DNA of 64,000 bases from Niebla homalea (taxonomy: Eukaryota; Ascomycota; Lecanoromycetes; Lecanorales; Ramalinaceae), in assembly GCA_019925105.1 (NCBI GenBank), contig JAHGAU010000031.1, positions 186,001 to 250,000 on the forward strand, in the 5' to 3' direction. Positions 1 to 10,037 of this stretch are shown piece by piece. The notes beneath the pieces were generated by a model that saw nothing but the letters and a program-made list of their open reading frames with translations, did not search any database and was not told the DNA's origin. The translations under genes and the position numbers were made by a program. Numbering within the stretch: the stretch's first letter is position 1; the number at the start of each line of letters is the position of its first letter.

Positions 1-290
1 GCTGCTTCTATGCTTGTCACGGCCATGGTTCACTCCCACAAGTCTCTTGTATTGTCAGAATGAACTTCAGGGAAGACGTAGTATGGTCCAAGTCTTGAAA
101 CTACCACGCGCATCCTTCCCTCGTAGCCAGAACTCCCTCATTTCAGTCCGCTCTACTATGCTCAAATGATCCAACAGGCAGTAGTGTATTGTCCACTGTC
201 GGTTCGAGATAACCATTGAGCGCCTCTCAAAATATGCACATCTTGCCATTTTTTCTATTCAACCATCTGCCGTGTTGTTTGCGGATCATC

Positions 291-470
291 TCAGCCGCTG
301 ATTCCAGAAGACCTCTCATCTTTATTGCTCCGCCGCATCCATAGTCTTTCGATGCTGTCATAGGAAAAGTAGTGTGTGTAGATCAACAATCGGAGCTCTC
401 GAGGCAGTGCGAACAGATCGAATCTTGGTGGCATCATGAACCGCCCGCGACAACCTTGTAGACGATCCAT
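291..470 (-). pseudogene. N-terminal fragment of an F-box-like (2EXR-type) protein
   Basis: From an ATG at 470 the minus strand encodes about 60 residues. They contain the family signature LFALPRELRLLIYTHYFSYD, matching the first helix block of the intact paralogue at 2156-2920 (LFTLPPEIRGIVYIHLFSYE). The frame then ends at 291. The second family block (E-A-x-P-I-F-Y) does not follow in this or another frame. Known: such motifs are annotated in fungi as F-box-like, 2EXR or DUF7730 domains, usually of unknown function. Inferred: a truncated copy. An unrecognised intron leading to a distant exon cannot be excluded. Confidence 0.5.
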
Positions 471-959
471 AGATGGCAAGGTAGAGTTAACCTGGTTCAA
501 GAAGCTGGACACGGTGCCTGAGACCAAGTCCGCAGAGCACGATCAAGGACATAAGTGAGGCAAGGAACCTTCCATTTGAATGAAAGAGGACTTTCACCTC
601 GTGCTTTGTGTTGACACAGGCATAGCACAACTGAAGCTAAGGGGACTTTGGGGTTGGACATGATCAAACGTGTCGAGTGTGGACGAAGAAAGCACAATAA
701 GCCCGACAAAGCGTGATGGTGATTCGATTTTCAAGTGTCTTTTTCACACTTAATCCATTTGTGCAAAATAGACATGTGTCATTTGATAACCCTCATGTTT
801 CAACCCGGTCATTCAACGTTGTTCTGGCACCCCCGCTCGTGTCGAGCAAGCATGCTCCTTCCTCACTGGTCACGGTACAAATATCCAGCTGGCTTTATCA
901 TAACTTTTGGCTTCCGTGCGTCCTTGAAAGAATTCCTGCCGTGTTGTAATGACGAAACA

Positions 960-1370
960 GACGTCTGAAGTGACCTTCCCGACCCTTCAATGAGTGCGAC
1001 TTGCCACCAGTAAGCCTCAGGAGAATTGACCTCGCAAATTCTTAAGACCTCGTCATCCTTCAAATGAACGAAGATCATCTCCAGACGTTACAAACGCTCC
1101 CATAGCCGAGCCAGCAAATCAGACGTCCTCGTTCTTCAATGAGCCTGAGTTAAGACACGAATTCTCGAGTGCATGAAGATGCTGAACATTAGAAAGCGCA
1201 GCTTAGAAAAATAAGGGTCCAGACACTGCAAGTAAGGCGTCATTGTCTTATCCCAAGTGCGCCTTTGAAAATGGGGTGGCTCGATGAGATCCGCTCTGGT
1301 TATGTGGGGCAATACAGGTGTCAATAATCTTATGTCCCGGCCTTCGGTAGACTATGAGACGGAAATTGAA
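960..1370 (-). pseudogene. Decayed C-terminal half of an F-box-like (2EXR-type) gene
   Basis: Read in one minus-strand frame, this stretch aligns along its length with the C-terminal half of the protein at 2156-2920. KLRFLMFSIF matches NLRFLRLNLA, LLARLWERL matches LLIQLWKRL, and NSPEAYWWQ matches TPDSYWVQ. Two in-frame stops interrupt it: TGA at about 1136-1138, and TAA in the middle of the W-[EK]-R-L-x-R-L-E block. No N-terminal LPxExR block was found upstream (positions 1371-2090). Inferred: a pseudogene of the same subfamily as the downstream gene. Confidence 0.65.
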
Positions 1371-2155
1371 CACTTTTTAGCTCCGGAACAGATCCTGAAG
1401 CAGGAGGTAGACATGTAAATAAGAAGCCATATGTCATCAAACGAAACATTGAGGCACGAACACTAAGTATCCCAACACTAATCAACCTCACGCGCCACGT
1501 AGATATGATGTTTCAACCTCTGTGATATCTCGGAAATCAATTTCAGCCTTTCTCAGCCCTTTTCAAATATGCAAATACATAGGAAGCGTCGATTAGTGTA
1601 ATTCTTTGTTATCAGGCATTTCAGCCCTGGCTTTTGCTTTTGAAATCGCGTAAAAACTGACATGTTGGTTTGCCGTCTCGTCTGCTGCTCTACGCTGGAT
1701 GCTATCTGTGTGACCCAGCAGCAGGTATTGTAAGTCAGATAGCGCTACTGGTACTCATTGAAGAAATCGGATCATGGCTAGTCTTACCGAGGCATGTGTG
1801 ATTTTGATAATCATTGCGTATTGCTTTCAAAGGGCCGGGTTTAATATACGATTGCCAATGTTCATGCTTCCGGAGACGAGATGTCACCGTTGAACTCGTC
1901 GTATGTAGAGCATAGTGAGGCCAACTCTGAGGGAAGGTGTGTTGGAAAATCGGCGGCAGAAAGCAACGCCAGGAAAAGATCCCGCCGCGAAATGCCGAGC
2001 AACATGTAAATTATCGGCAATGACCATATCACGGGGTAGTTTGTGAACGTATCAGAGTTATACGCCTGCTGCCAGGAGTCCTCAACTCATTTACCTTATA
2101 AACACCCCGGACGGACCTTTCTGTTCAATCCAATTCCAACTTCCAAGCCTTGAGA
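1371..2155. other. Intergenic, nothing identified
   Basis: No frame in this stretch shows family motifs or plausible coding composition. It lies between the decayed F-box-like copy and the end of the intact one. Confidence 0.5.
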
Positions 2156-2920
2156 TCACTCGCTTATCGACATGCCAGACTCTTGTACTCCCTTCGCTGG
2201 TACTCTGGACCGATCTAGTGACCAGATGGATTTCCACAGTTCTAAGCCATTGCGCCAGCCCAAGGCGTGCCCCGAAACGTCCTGAACCCAATATGAGTCT
2301 GGAGTGATCATTTCTCGAAAATTTACGATGCTCTGATTCTGATATGAGAACAGTAAAAGCTCCAAACGATGCAGACGCTTCCACAGCTGTATCAAGAGCT
2401 CAGCTATTCTTGATTCACGTCTCCCGTAAGCGGAGGGCTCTTTTGAATCGAGGATGGCCAGATTAAGCCTCAGAAACCGTAGGTTAGGGAAGTTGTCGAG
2501 AAGACATTTGAGGTATGTACAAAGATACCCATTCTGTAGTAGCCGAGGATGCACTAGCTCCACTTTAGTCATCGGCTTTTGGGTTGAAGGGAGGAAGATC
2601 GATCCGATGGCGTTGGGGTCCGAGACCCGAAAAATGTGGAGTCGGTAAAATATAGGAATAGCTTCGGCTCTGATGATTTTGTTGGTTCGTAGTAGGGGGG
2701 TCTTAATATGCAAAGTGGATCGAGTCTGACGTATTGAATTAGTCTCCAGATCTATCTGTGGCTCCTCATATGAGAACAGGTGTATGTAGACGATTCCGCG
2801 TATCTCGGGTGGTAAAGTGAAAAGGCTCGGAGATGGTTTCTGGCCCTCGAACGAATGAACTTGGGCTTGCTGGTCGGTCATTGAGCTCATCGCTGATGTT
2901 GACTCCTTAGGCTTGGCCAT
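2156..2920 (-). CDS. F-box-like (2EXR-type) protein, 254 aa
   Basis: Single-exon frame from a true ATG at 2920. After about 30 polar residues comes LFTLPPEIRGIVYIHLFSYE, the F-box-like first block. Near residues 80-96 follows RAEAIPIFYRLHIFRV, the second conserved block (E-A-x-P-I-F-Y-x-x-H). Near residue 145 is a leucine-rich strand (NFPNLRFLRLNLAILD) typical of this family. No signal peptide or membrane segment is visible. Known: these fungal proteins are usually annotated as F-box or 2EXR/DUF7730 domain proteins, and most lack an assigned role. A link to SCF ubiquitin ligases is suggested by name only. It is the intact member of a subgroup that includes the fragments at 291-470 and 960-1370. 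Confidence 0.8.
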   Translation of the reverse strand: MAKPKESTSAMSSMTDQQAQVHSFEGQKPSPSLFTLPPEIRGIVYIHLFSYEEPQIDLETNSIRQTRSTLHIKTPLLRTNKIIRAEAIPIFYRLHIFRVSDPNAIGSIFLPSTQKPMTKVELVHPRLLQNGYLCTYLKCLLDNFPNLRFLRLNLAILDSKEPSAYGRRESRIAELLIQLWKRLHRLELLLFSYQNQSIVNFREMITPDSYWVQDVSGHALGWRNGLELWKSIWSLDRSRVPAKGVQESGMSISE

Positions 2921-4135
2921 TCTCGGAAAAATGGTCTTGGTCCAGGTCTTTGGGACCTCTCGCGCATTGACTGGATATTGAATGAATCGCCTTTCAAAAT
3001 ACCATAAACTGGACTGAGGAATCGAGATCTTGGTGTTTCAGAGAGCAGGTGTTGTAGAGGCAGGTGAAGGCACATGTAAAATCCAAATAGTTGTCACGGT
3101 ATGGACCATGGGAGGATTCCTTGGCGCGGAGCGGGTTTACCTTATTCCGTTGCTTGGCATGCCCACATAGATATCTCACCTACACTCAGATAGTTCATCA
3201 TCACTCATACATACACTTTACCCATGACATGCACGTCACACAGTTACAATGTTGTCTACGTCACACAAAAAGCAGATCAATCCGACACAGAGATAGCTCG
3301 GTACGGGTGGCAATCCCGAGTGTGAGTGTTTGGGTCCACAGGGATGTGTCGTATTAGGACTCTATGATACTTTAAAATATGGATTGCACTCTTACCCCCT
3401 GGGAGATGAACTCCCTCATGAATCTCAATGTCCTCCAGCATTTGTTAGTCCCCAGAAATGGAATATATTCGCGGAAACCTCCTTACTCTGCGGAGCGACT
3501 AGCCAGCCAATGTCTTCCATCTCTACCTCGTGTAGCATGCGTAGCCAGCTATACTGCCGTAACCCTTGACTCCTTCTTCCTGACCCCATGAAATGATCTC
3601 GAGCATACCTACGACTTCACTGCCATCACAGTAGACCTATATTCTGCAATTCCGACTCCATCGGGTTTGATCGGCATAGCGGCATTTCGCTTTACGCTCA
3701 CACATATACGTTCACAGGTAAAGATATGAATGAGCTGTGTTTGACAGCCAGCAAGCCTATCCGTGTCAGAGGGAACCTGGAGGATGAAATTTCCCATAGT
3801 ATAGTTAATGGTTCGTATATCAAAACACCAATAACAGCGATCTTGCCTAATAAACAGTAACATCTTCAGGCATCGCTCAGTACGATGAGATTCATGGATG
3901 CCAAGGACAAGAAAAAGGACGAGTGGCTGAATCAACAAAATGTAGATCAATGATCGCAATACACAAACGGAGCCGTGCCGACTGCATACCTAGTCTGTCT
4001 GACACAACTTCCAAGTACGGCAGCTTTGTTTGGTTCCTAGATTAAAGCTCGACCCGGGCAGATTTTGCTTATTGTATCTCCTCAAACATCACGGCATGCC
4101 CGTATTTCAGCTTCAGTCTTACCGTGAATCACCAT
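2921..4135. other. Intergenic, no supported gene
   Basis: About 1.2 kb between two F-box-like genes, both on the minus strand. A 116-codon minus-strand frame at 3609-3959 begins with a hydrophobic run but has no family match. I do not call it. The part just upstream of 2920 (about 2921-3010) resembles positions 90-250, see findings. Confidence 0.4.
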
Positions 4136-5182
4136 TCATCGGTCCAATCCCCAATGCAGCTCCTTGCATACACTCCACTCCACTCTTCTCGCTCCCAGCA
4201 ACCATATACACTTCGCTTCGTAATCTACAACACGTGGCTTCCACTTGGCCCCCGGCACCACGACCTCCCCGAGCTGCTTGCATAAAAAGTGCTGGAACCC
4301 TGCCTCGCCAAAATCACCCGTTTGCGGAATCACGATGGTCAAATCATCGAGTCTTCCCCAGATCTCTTTCAGGCTCTGCACCGAGGCCCCATTCTTGTCG
4401 ATGAAGTGCGTTTCCAGTGATTGGTTGCGCTGTTGACGTATGAGAGGATTCGTTCCTGGTAGGAAATGCCTTGACACCGTTGGTATACCGGGTGGTGAAT
4501 TTGTTGCCGTGAGGCCGGTCCACGTTGGGGCTACACCGAGTCCTGGGACCACTCCTGGCATATGGCGCATGGAAGCCAGTGACATGCCATATTGAGCATT
4601 CATGCCCGGCATCATCATCATTGATCCTGGCGGGACGCCGAGCCTTACCACTGGGGTGTGACCCACGGTTTGGGGATTTATCGTCCCAGGCTGTGGAATG
4701 GAGACTTGGTCGCGATAGCGCTTGTGAAAGAAAACAGGCGTCTGGTGCTTAGGGCGCAGCTCTAGCCTCAGTGTCCTCAGGTTAGGGCAGCGAGCTTCTA
4801 TGAAGCGCAGATGCTTGGAGATGCCGAGATCTGACACAGGTGTATCGAGCCTTCCGATCCAATCTTCATACACCAGCTCTAGGTGGATGAGTAGCTCCCA
4901 GCGACCCTCTTTTTTGATAGTCGCGAAGGGCGGAGGGAACCAGATAGTATGAATAGAAAACGAGAATTGGTGGTATTTGTAAAATACAGGGAGGGTTTCG
5001 GAGTGGATGAGCTTGTTGACCAGTAACAGTCCGGATTTGGAGATAGCGAGGACCTTGGGACGTCGTATCGTTCTGATACCGGTACTAATGCTGGCCACAT
5101 CAAGTATGTGCATGTAGATCTGCGTACGAATCTCGGGTGGGAGATCAAGGAACCCGGTAGTTTGGAGCTTATTGGTGGACAT
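4136..5182 (-). CDS. F-box-like (2EXR-type) protein with Pro/Gly/Met-rich linker, 348 aa
   Basis: Single-exon frame from ATG at 5182. Residues 11-27 are FLDLPPEIRTQIYMHIL, and residues about 60-77 contain the second block SETLPVFYKYHQFSFSI. A conserved helical stretch follows (LRFIEARCPNLRTLRLELR). From about residue 165 to 255 the protein becomes a low-complexity linker rich in Pro, Gly, Met and Thr. A conserved tail resumes with SLKEIWGRLDDLTIVIPQTG. The head and tail closely match the neighbouring gene at 5951-7018 (LKSIWERLDKLTIVLPAQG), but the linkers do not align. The two genes are therefore a tandem duplicate pair in the same orientation, 768 bp apart. Function is unknown. The F-box-like label rests on motif similarity only. 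Confidence 0.82.
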   Translation of the reverse strand: MSTNKLQTTGFLDLPPEIRTQIYMHILDVASISTGIRTIRRPKVLAISKSGLLLVNKLIHSETLPVFYKYHQFSFSIHTIWFPPPFATIKKEGRWELLIHLELVYEDWIGRLDTPVSDLGISKHLRFIEARCPNLRTLRLELRPKHQTPVFFHKRYRDQVSIPQPGTINPQTVGHTPVVRLGVPPGSMMMMPGMNAQYGMSLASMRHMPGVVPGLGVAPTWTGLTATNSPPGIPTVSRHFLPGTNPLIRQQRNQSLETHFIDKNGASVQSLKEIWGRLDDLTIVIPQTGDFGEAGFQHFLCKQLGEVVVPGAKWKPRVVDYEAKCIWLLGARRVEWSVCKELHWGLDR

Positions 5183-5950
5183 GATGGATTGATGACAGGC
5201 TTCGTGACCTACGGGGGGAAAGAGTGGTTTGTAAGGAATTTTGGAAGAGGAAGATGTCCCTTGAGTACTGAGCTAATCCCGAGCTGAGAGCAACACTACC
5301 AACAACAGCACCACCGTTACGGAGCATACAGCGTGTTGTTTTAGTTGTCATGAGCTGAACACATGAAGAGGTATGGAAATGATAGAGAGACTAAAACAGT
5401 ATGACTCTACGACACTCCATCATTTCCCGTTGCGAGCTATGTCATGTTTATGGCTAGACGGTATAGAGTCACATAATGGAAAGGATGGATGGGCAACAAA
5501 TTCATGTCACCTGGATGATCTCGTTACCTGAAGTTCGTGTCACATGTTTGCTATCTCAATAAGTGGTTTATTATAACACTAGTATGAAAGCCTGAAGGTG
5601 TCATCAACACCTTTAAACCCACTAACTTGATGCAATTACGAAGAATTTGTCATCAATCATTTACTGATATATGGTGGGTCATTATCAGATTGCTGAGATC
5701 TCTACGCCTACATGATCCGATGAATATTCAAATGGGAGCATAAGGAAAGGAAGATCGGTGGGCCGGAAATTCTTGGTAATTTCGTATCGTCCGATCCAAT
5801 ATTGCTTAATGCTAGGATAGATCTTCTCGAGTCTCAACTTCTTGATCTCTGTGCATCTACCACAAACCCCAGATAAGACCTAGTAATCATCTTCATGATT
5901 CTATTCCTTACCCCTCTTAAGCGGAAAAAAAATTCCACTTCCCAGTGTGC
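5183..5950. other. Intergenic between a tandem duplicate pair
   Basis: A 768-bp spacer holding the 5' flank of the 4136-5182 gene and the 3' flank of the 5951-7018 gene. No coding signal was seen. Confidence 0.5.
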
Positions 5951-7018
5951 TCAGCAGTCCACCCATTCCTTCTCAATTTCAAAGCGGAAGCTCCATCTCC
6001 CAGTATGCTGATTCGTCCACCTATGCCTTTCCGCCAACCCCAACCACCACTCCGTCTCTGGTTCCACCCCCCTCAGCAAATTGTTGATGACATGTTCTGT
6101 AAATGCAGGCAACCCGAAATCGCCCTGGGCGGGCAAGACAATTGTCAACTTATCCAGCCTCTCCCAAATGCTCTTCAGCTCCCAGACCGATTTGCCTTTA
6201 TTATCGATCAAATGCTTCTCAGCGAGGAACCCAGGATCCATCATCAGCTGACCTGCCACGGGCGGTGGTAGAGTAGAAACCGATGGAGCAGCGCTTGGTA
6301 TAGCAAAGCCTGGCAAAACAAAGCCTGGGGGAGGAGAACCCGGTGGAACAGAGGCCGGTGAAAGAGCGTCCCACCGGGCCCGTGGAATAGGTCCCGGTAA
6401 AGCGGATCCTGTTGGGACAGGGCCTGGTGGGACATAGTCGAGGCTTGGTATAGTGAAGCCATGTGGAATAGAGGCCAGTGGATCCAAGATCCACGACGGT
6501 GGCGGACTCGCCAGATACCTCACATGCTCCGGCAACCGAAGTCGCCAGTATACATGGAAATACGTTAGAGTCATCGCCGTACCCTTGGGCCTCAGTTCAA
6601 GCAACAGAGTCTTTAAAACCGTGCACGTTCGTTTCACGAAACGAAGGTGTTGAGAGATGTCCATGTCCGAGAGCCCAGTGTCGAGCTCATCGATTCTTCT
6701 CTCAAAGACGATCTCCAGGTTGACGAGAAGGTCGAAGCGGCGGCCGCTGGGGGTTAGGAAGAAAGGTCGCTCACGGGGATAGTCGTCGATATGAACGGAG
6801 ATGATGTGGTATTTGTAGAATATGGGTATGGCTTCTGAGAAGATAAGTTTATTGACTAAGAGGAGTCTCAGTTTAGTCTTGGCCGAGACCCTGAGGCGAG
6901 GGATTGTTCCTAGACCGGAGCTAATAGTAGCGATTCTGAGAAAATGGCTGTAGACCTGCGTTCGGATTTCGGGGGGAAGATCCAGGAAGCCAGTGGGTTG
7001 CGGCTTCGATGAGGCCAT
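5951..7018 (-). CDS. F-box-like (2EXR-type) protein with PG-repeat linker, 355 aa
   Basis: Single-exon frame from ATG at 7018, opening with MASSKPQPTGFLDLPPEIR. The second block is SEAIPIFYKYHIISVHI at about residues 62-78. A central linker (about residues 180-255) is a run of roughly five-residue Pro-Gly units such as PGFVL-PGFAI and PGPVP, encoded by an imperfect 15-bp tandem repeat (6293-6475). After the linker comes the tail shared with 4136-5182 (SIWERLDKLTIVLPAQGDFG) and a Trp-rich C-terminus. Because the repeat unit is a multiple of three, several other frames across it are also open by chance. Function unknown. The repeat probably changes linker length between strains (inference). Confidence 0.82.
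   Translation of the reverse strand: MASSKPQPTGFLDLPPEIRTQVYSHFLRIATISSGLGTIPRLRVSAKTKLRLLLVNKLIFSEAIPIFYKYHIISVHIDDYPRERPFFLTPSGRRFDLLVNLEIVFERRIDELDTGLSDMDISQHLRFVKRTCTVLKTLLLELRPKGTAMTLTYFHVYWRLRLPEHVRYLASPPPSWILDPLASIPHGFTIPSLDYVPPGPVPTGSALPGPIPRARWDALSPASVPPGSPPPGFVLPGFAIPSAAPSVSTLPPPVAGQLMMDPGFLAEKHLIDNKGKSVWELKSIWERLDKLTIVLPAQGDFGLPAFTEHVINNLLRGVEPETEWWLGLAERHRWTNQHTGRWSFRFEIEKEWVDC
6293..6475. repeat. Imperfect 15-bp minisatellite inside a coding region
   Basis: Consecutive 15-bp units are seen at 6293-6307, 6308-6322, 6323-6337, 6338-6352 and 6353-6367, each close to gcctgg-n9. More degenerate copies continue to about 6475 (for example two near 6412-6441). On the minus strand they encode Pro-Gly pentads in the linker of the 5951-7018 protein. 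Confidence 0.75.
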
Positions 7019-7495
7019 CCTAGGCTACTTGTAGGCTTGAGTTGTATGAGGAAGGGAGAAATGAGGGTATGTGAAGAGCAAATCGAAAGAAATGCTCCCC
7101 AATATATGCTTGCAATATCCCGTGTTGCGAGAAGGGGACACTGCAGCGTCATCACACACATTTGGGTATCGAAGTTGAGTAACAAAGGTCTTTGCGGTCT
7201 CTTCCTGACACTTATGAAATCCAAACCTTGAAGCCATCATAGCCCTTTTGTTGTTCCTGCGATGCTCATATCTCTCACACAGGGGTGAAACCCACGTCGG
7301 AAAGAGCGACAATAAATGCTTAAGCGTATGTTATGTATTCGGAGGCCAACGATCTGTAGCCACTGAAGTCAAGATAGATATGTTCAAACTAGTCGCTTGA
7401 AAGCTGGCGAACACAAGATACCTTCCCGAATCCTCATCACATCCTCCAGGGCCACCATGATCCTCCAGGACCACCATCATCCCAGTCTCTTCGTA

Positions 7496-7899
7496 TTATG
7501 TCTCCTGTACTACAAATCTCCCGTCCACCGGCGGCAGCTTCTCGTTCGACCCCAATAACACATAAACATCGTTGCACCGCCCGAGATGTCTTCTAATCCA
7601 TGCGAAGAAACTCAGGTCTTTAAAAGAAACATGTTTCTCCTCGTTCCCATGGTTGTGAAAGACACAAAAGACGAGGTAGGGAGCTTTGTTCGCAACGCGG
7701 CCGGCTTTGTACTTCCTCAAGCCTGAGATCGCATGTCAGTCAAGATTCTATATGAACTGCAATGGTCGGAGTGTGTACCTCTGAGATTGCTCCTCTTTTC
7801 TGAGCTCACCGTGTTGGTGGTGGTGTCAAAAATAATGACATGGTCACTTTTGGTGGCGTCTGCGATGTTATCGTCTGGAGGGTAGTCTCTGGGAGGCAT
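7496..7899 (-). CDS. Unrecognised small two-exon protein, family member A, 115 aa
   Basis: Exon 1 is 7779-7899 (ATG at 7899) and exon 2 is 7496-7722. The 56-bp intron starts GTACAC, ends CTCAG and interrupts a codon after its first base. The spliced length is 348 nt. The end of exon 1 reads DHVIIFDTTTNTVSSEKRSN. Exon 2 contains a hydrophobic strand (YLVFCVFHNHG) and then RRHLGRCNDVYVLLGSNEKL followed by PP. Three other loci in this window (8232-8596, 15044-15361, 15933-16266) share the h-h-x-h-[FYL]-[DN]...KR block at the exon-1 end with the same intron phase, and the intact ones share the C-N-D-[VI] block. No signal peptide, membrane helix or known catalytic motif was recognised. Function unknown. 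Confidence 0.72.
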
Positions 7900-8231
7900 A
7901 ACTTAAATAGACGACAGGTCTTACAGAGAGTTACAAGTATGATACGTCAGGTAGACTAGATAACCGGATTTGGGTACATAAGAACTCGCGCGCGTAAAGG
8001 ACAAACATATGCTCGGCACGTACAGCCTGCCTCAAACAGGGAATGATCCGCTCAGAACAATGATCCAATTGATACAAATGCGCGGACCCTCTGTGGAGTG
8101 AGACGTGTCAAGAGGGAAATGTCATGAGAACCTCGTTTTGCATGTAGTAGTGTCAGACGAGTGACGGGCCCCGAATGCTATTGGCTACAATCTGATGCTA
8201 GGATCGAAGCAACAGCCCCTGGTAGGACTGG

Positions 8232-8596
8232 CTATTCAGACCGTAGCTTGATTCTCTTCTCTGGTGGCGGAACCTCTTGCCCCTCTCTCATGCGCAGGTG
8301 AATATCGTTGCACTGTCCAAGCAGCTTGCCAAGCCTCGTGCGGTAGCCTTGCGCCTTGAAGGGAAAAGCGCAGAGCATCAACCCCTCGTGCCAAAATGCA
8401 ACTTTGTTGGCGCATTTTGACACATGACCGATCAAGTAGTTCTTCTCATTCTCTGGAAAACAACGTGAGCGATTACGAAGATTTGTCCGGAGAAGTCAGT
8501 CTTACCTTTGAGGTCTTTTCGCATGACTTGAGTCAAATTGAACCCGTCTGAATAATCGAAAAGCAAGACCTTGGACTTGTCGCCCTTTTCGGACAT
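8232..8596 (-). CDS. Unrecognised small two-exon protein, family member B, 103 aa
   Basis: Exon 1 is 8506-8596 (ATG at 8596) and exon 2 is 8232-8452. The 53-bp intron begins GTAAGA, ends TTTTCCAG and lies in phase 1. The spliced frame is 312 nt. The exon-1 end reads SKVLLFDYSDGFNLTQVMRK. Exon 2 reads KVAFWHEGLMLCAFPFKAQG, then RLGKLLGQCNDIHLRM, then a basic Pro-rich tail (VPPPEKRIKLRSE). It lies 333 bp upstream of member A on the same strand, so the two are probably tandem copies that have diverged strongly. The conserved intron phase and the L-G-[RQ]-C-N-D core support a real family. No function is assigned. Confidence 0.72.
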
Positions 8597-10037
8597 TTCG
8601 CGCTTTCGTGACTGTCTGTAGCTTGTTACTTGATTGCGTTCTCACTTGATGCGGTATGAGTGGAGGCTTCGACTGAAGTGTGTTGACTGGATTGCGTTGA
8701 CTGGAGTGCGTTGACGGGATTACGTTGTGCGTTAGGAAGGAAGGAAGATTTGGAGAATGAGCAGAATTATAAAGAAGCATGTACCACTCGACACGCTGAA
8801 GTGTTCCAATAAGTTGAAACAAAGGGGGGCTTCCCGTAATGTGGCGATCTTCTAACAATGTCAGCAGACATCAGTCACCCGTGCCGATTGGTCTATGGGT
8901 CTCGTGACCAAGTGTGTCATATGATTGATTAAATCTATCAATGTGTTGCATGAGTCCAGGCTTCCGGGACTGAGCACATTCTATGATCTAGGCACTTGCT
9001 CGGATCAAATCCAGCAATTTTTAGAAATATCCACCACGCTAATAGAAACCATGTTATCCCACTCTCGCAAAAGCGCCTTCATCACACTCAACAGCTGTAA
9101 CGTAAGTAGAGTCTCTTTTCCATGCCGAAAGACTCACTCAATTCACGGACCAAATATGTCGTTACACAAGTCCATACACTGGCGCAATCTTAGACCCGTG
9201 TCTTGACCTCCAGCCGTCTGGGAGCCTCCCAACGGTCTGCTTAAAATTAACATCAGTATCAAAGCTTGATACCCGACCGATGTTGTACTGGCGATCTTCT
9301 TGACTGATGTATCAGCTTCTGATGTGGTGTAACAATGATCAGGAGATACTCTGCTCGGTGTCTGGGGGTTAGACGCTCCGTGATGGGATCGTATATGTAG
9401 ACTCGGTCATGCTTGCTGTCGTTGACGCCGTCGCTCGGAGCGTGACTCTTTTCACGCTCTTTGCGAGCGCGTGGACTGTCATCGACGTCATTGTCTAGTG
9501 GGCTGTATGTGTCTGAAGTTTCATGATAAGGTCGAGGCTTTGTTTATGAAGTGTAGGGTTATCGGCCATAAGTACCGGAATTTCTCAAGATCTGGTTGCT
9601 CTGTAATCGCATCGTGTTATGGTTTGACCGCGTTTTAACCCGGGCGCATTATGCCGACATTGTTGCGAGTTATTTGAATGAGATATTGAAGGCTGGGAAG
9701 AGTGCATCATGGATGGAAGAGTATGTACTACTGGAGTGGAAATTTTGAAAGTGAATACTTCGACTGAAACCTAGGAAGGCTTTATGCAACGTGCAAAAAG
9801 CATTAGCAGACCATGATCACAATGACTAATCAGCTAGCACGTTTCGTGACGAATGTGTATTGATGCACGGTAAAACCGCTGTCATGACCGAAATCTGTAT
9901 GTCAATGCACCCATGGGTTTCGCTCGCCTCCTGAAACCAAACGCAAAAAGATAGTCACACCTTTCTCTGTACTAACACCCCACCGCTCCACCCTCTATGG
10001 TATAATGTCCCGCTGTTGATTTTTCGCCCTTTGAGCA
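8597..10037. other. Intergenic, nothing identified
   Basis: About 1.4 kb without a convincing gene. Short open frames on the plus strand (8925-9206) have no recognisable motifs and no supporting splice structure. Confidence 0.45.

Noticed and set aside
3609..3959. 116-codon minus-strand frame with a hydrophobic N-terminus
   Set aside because: No homology recognised, no context and no splice signals. Could be chance.
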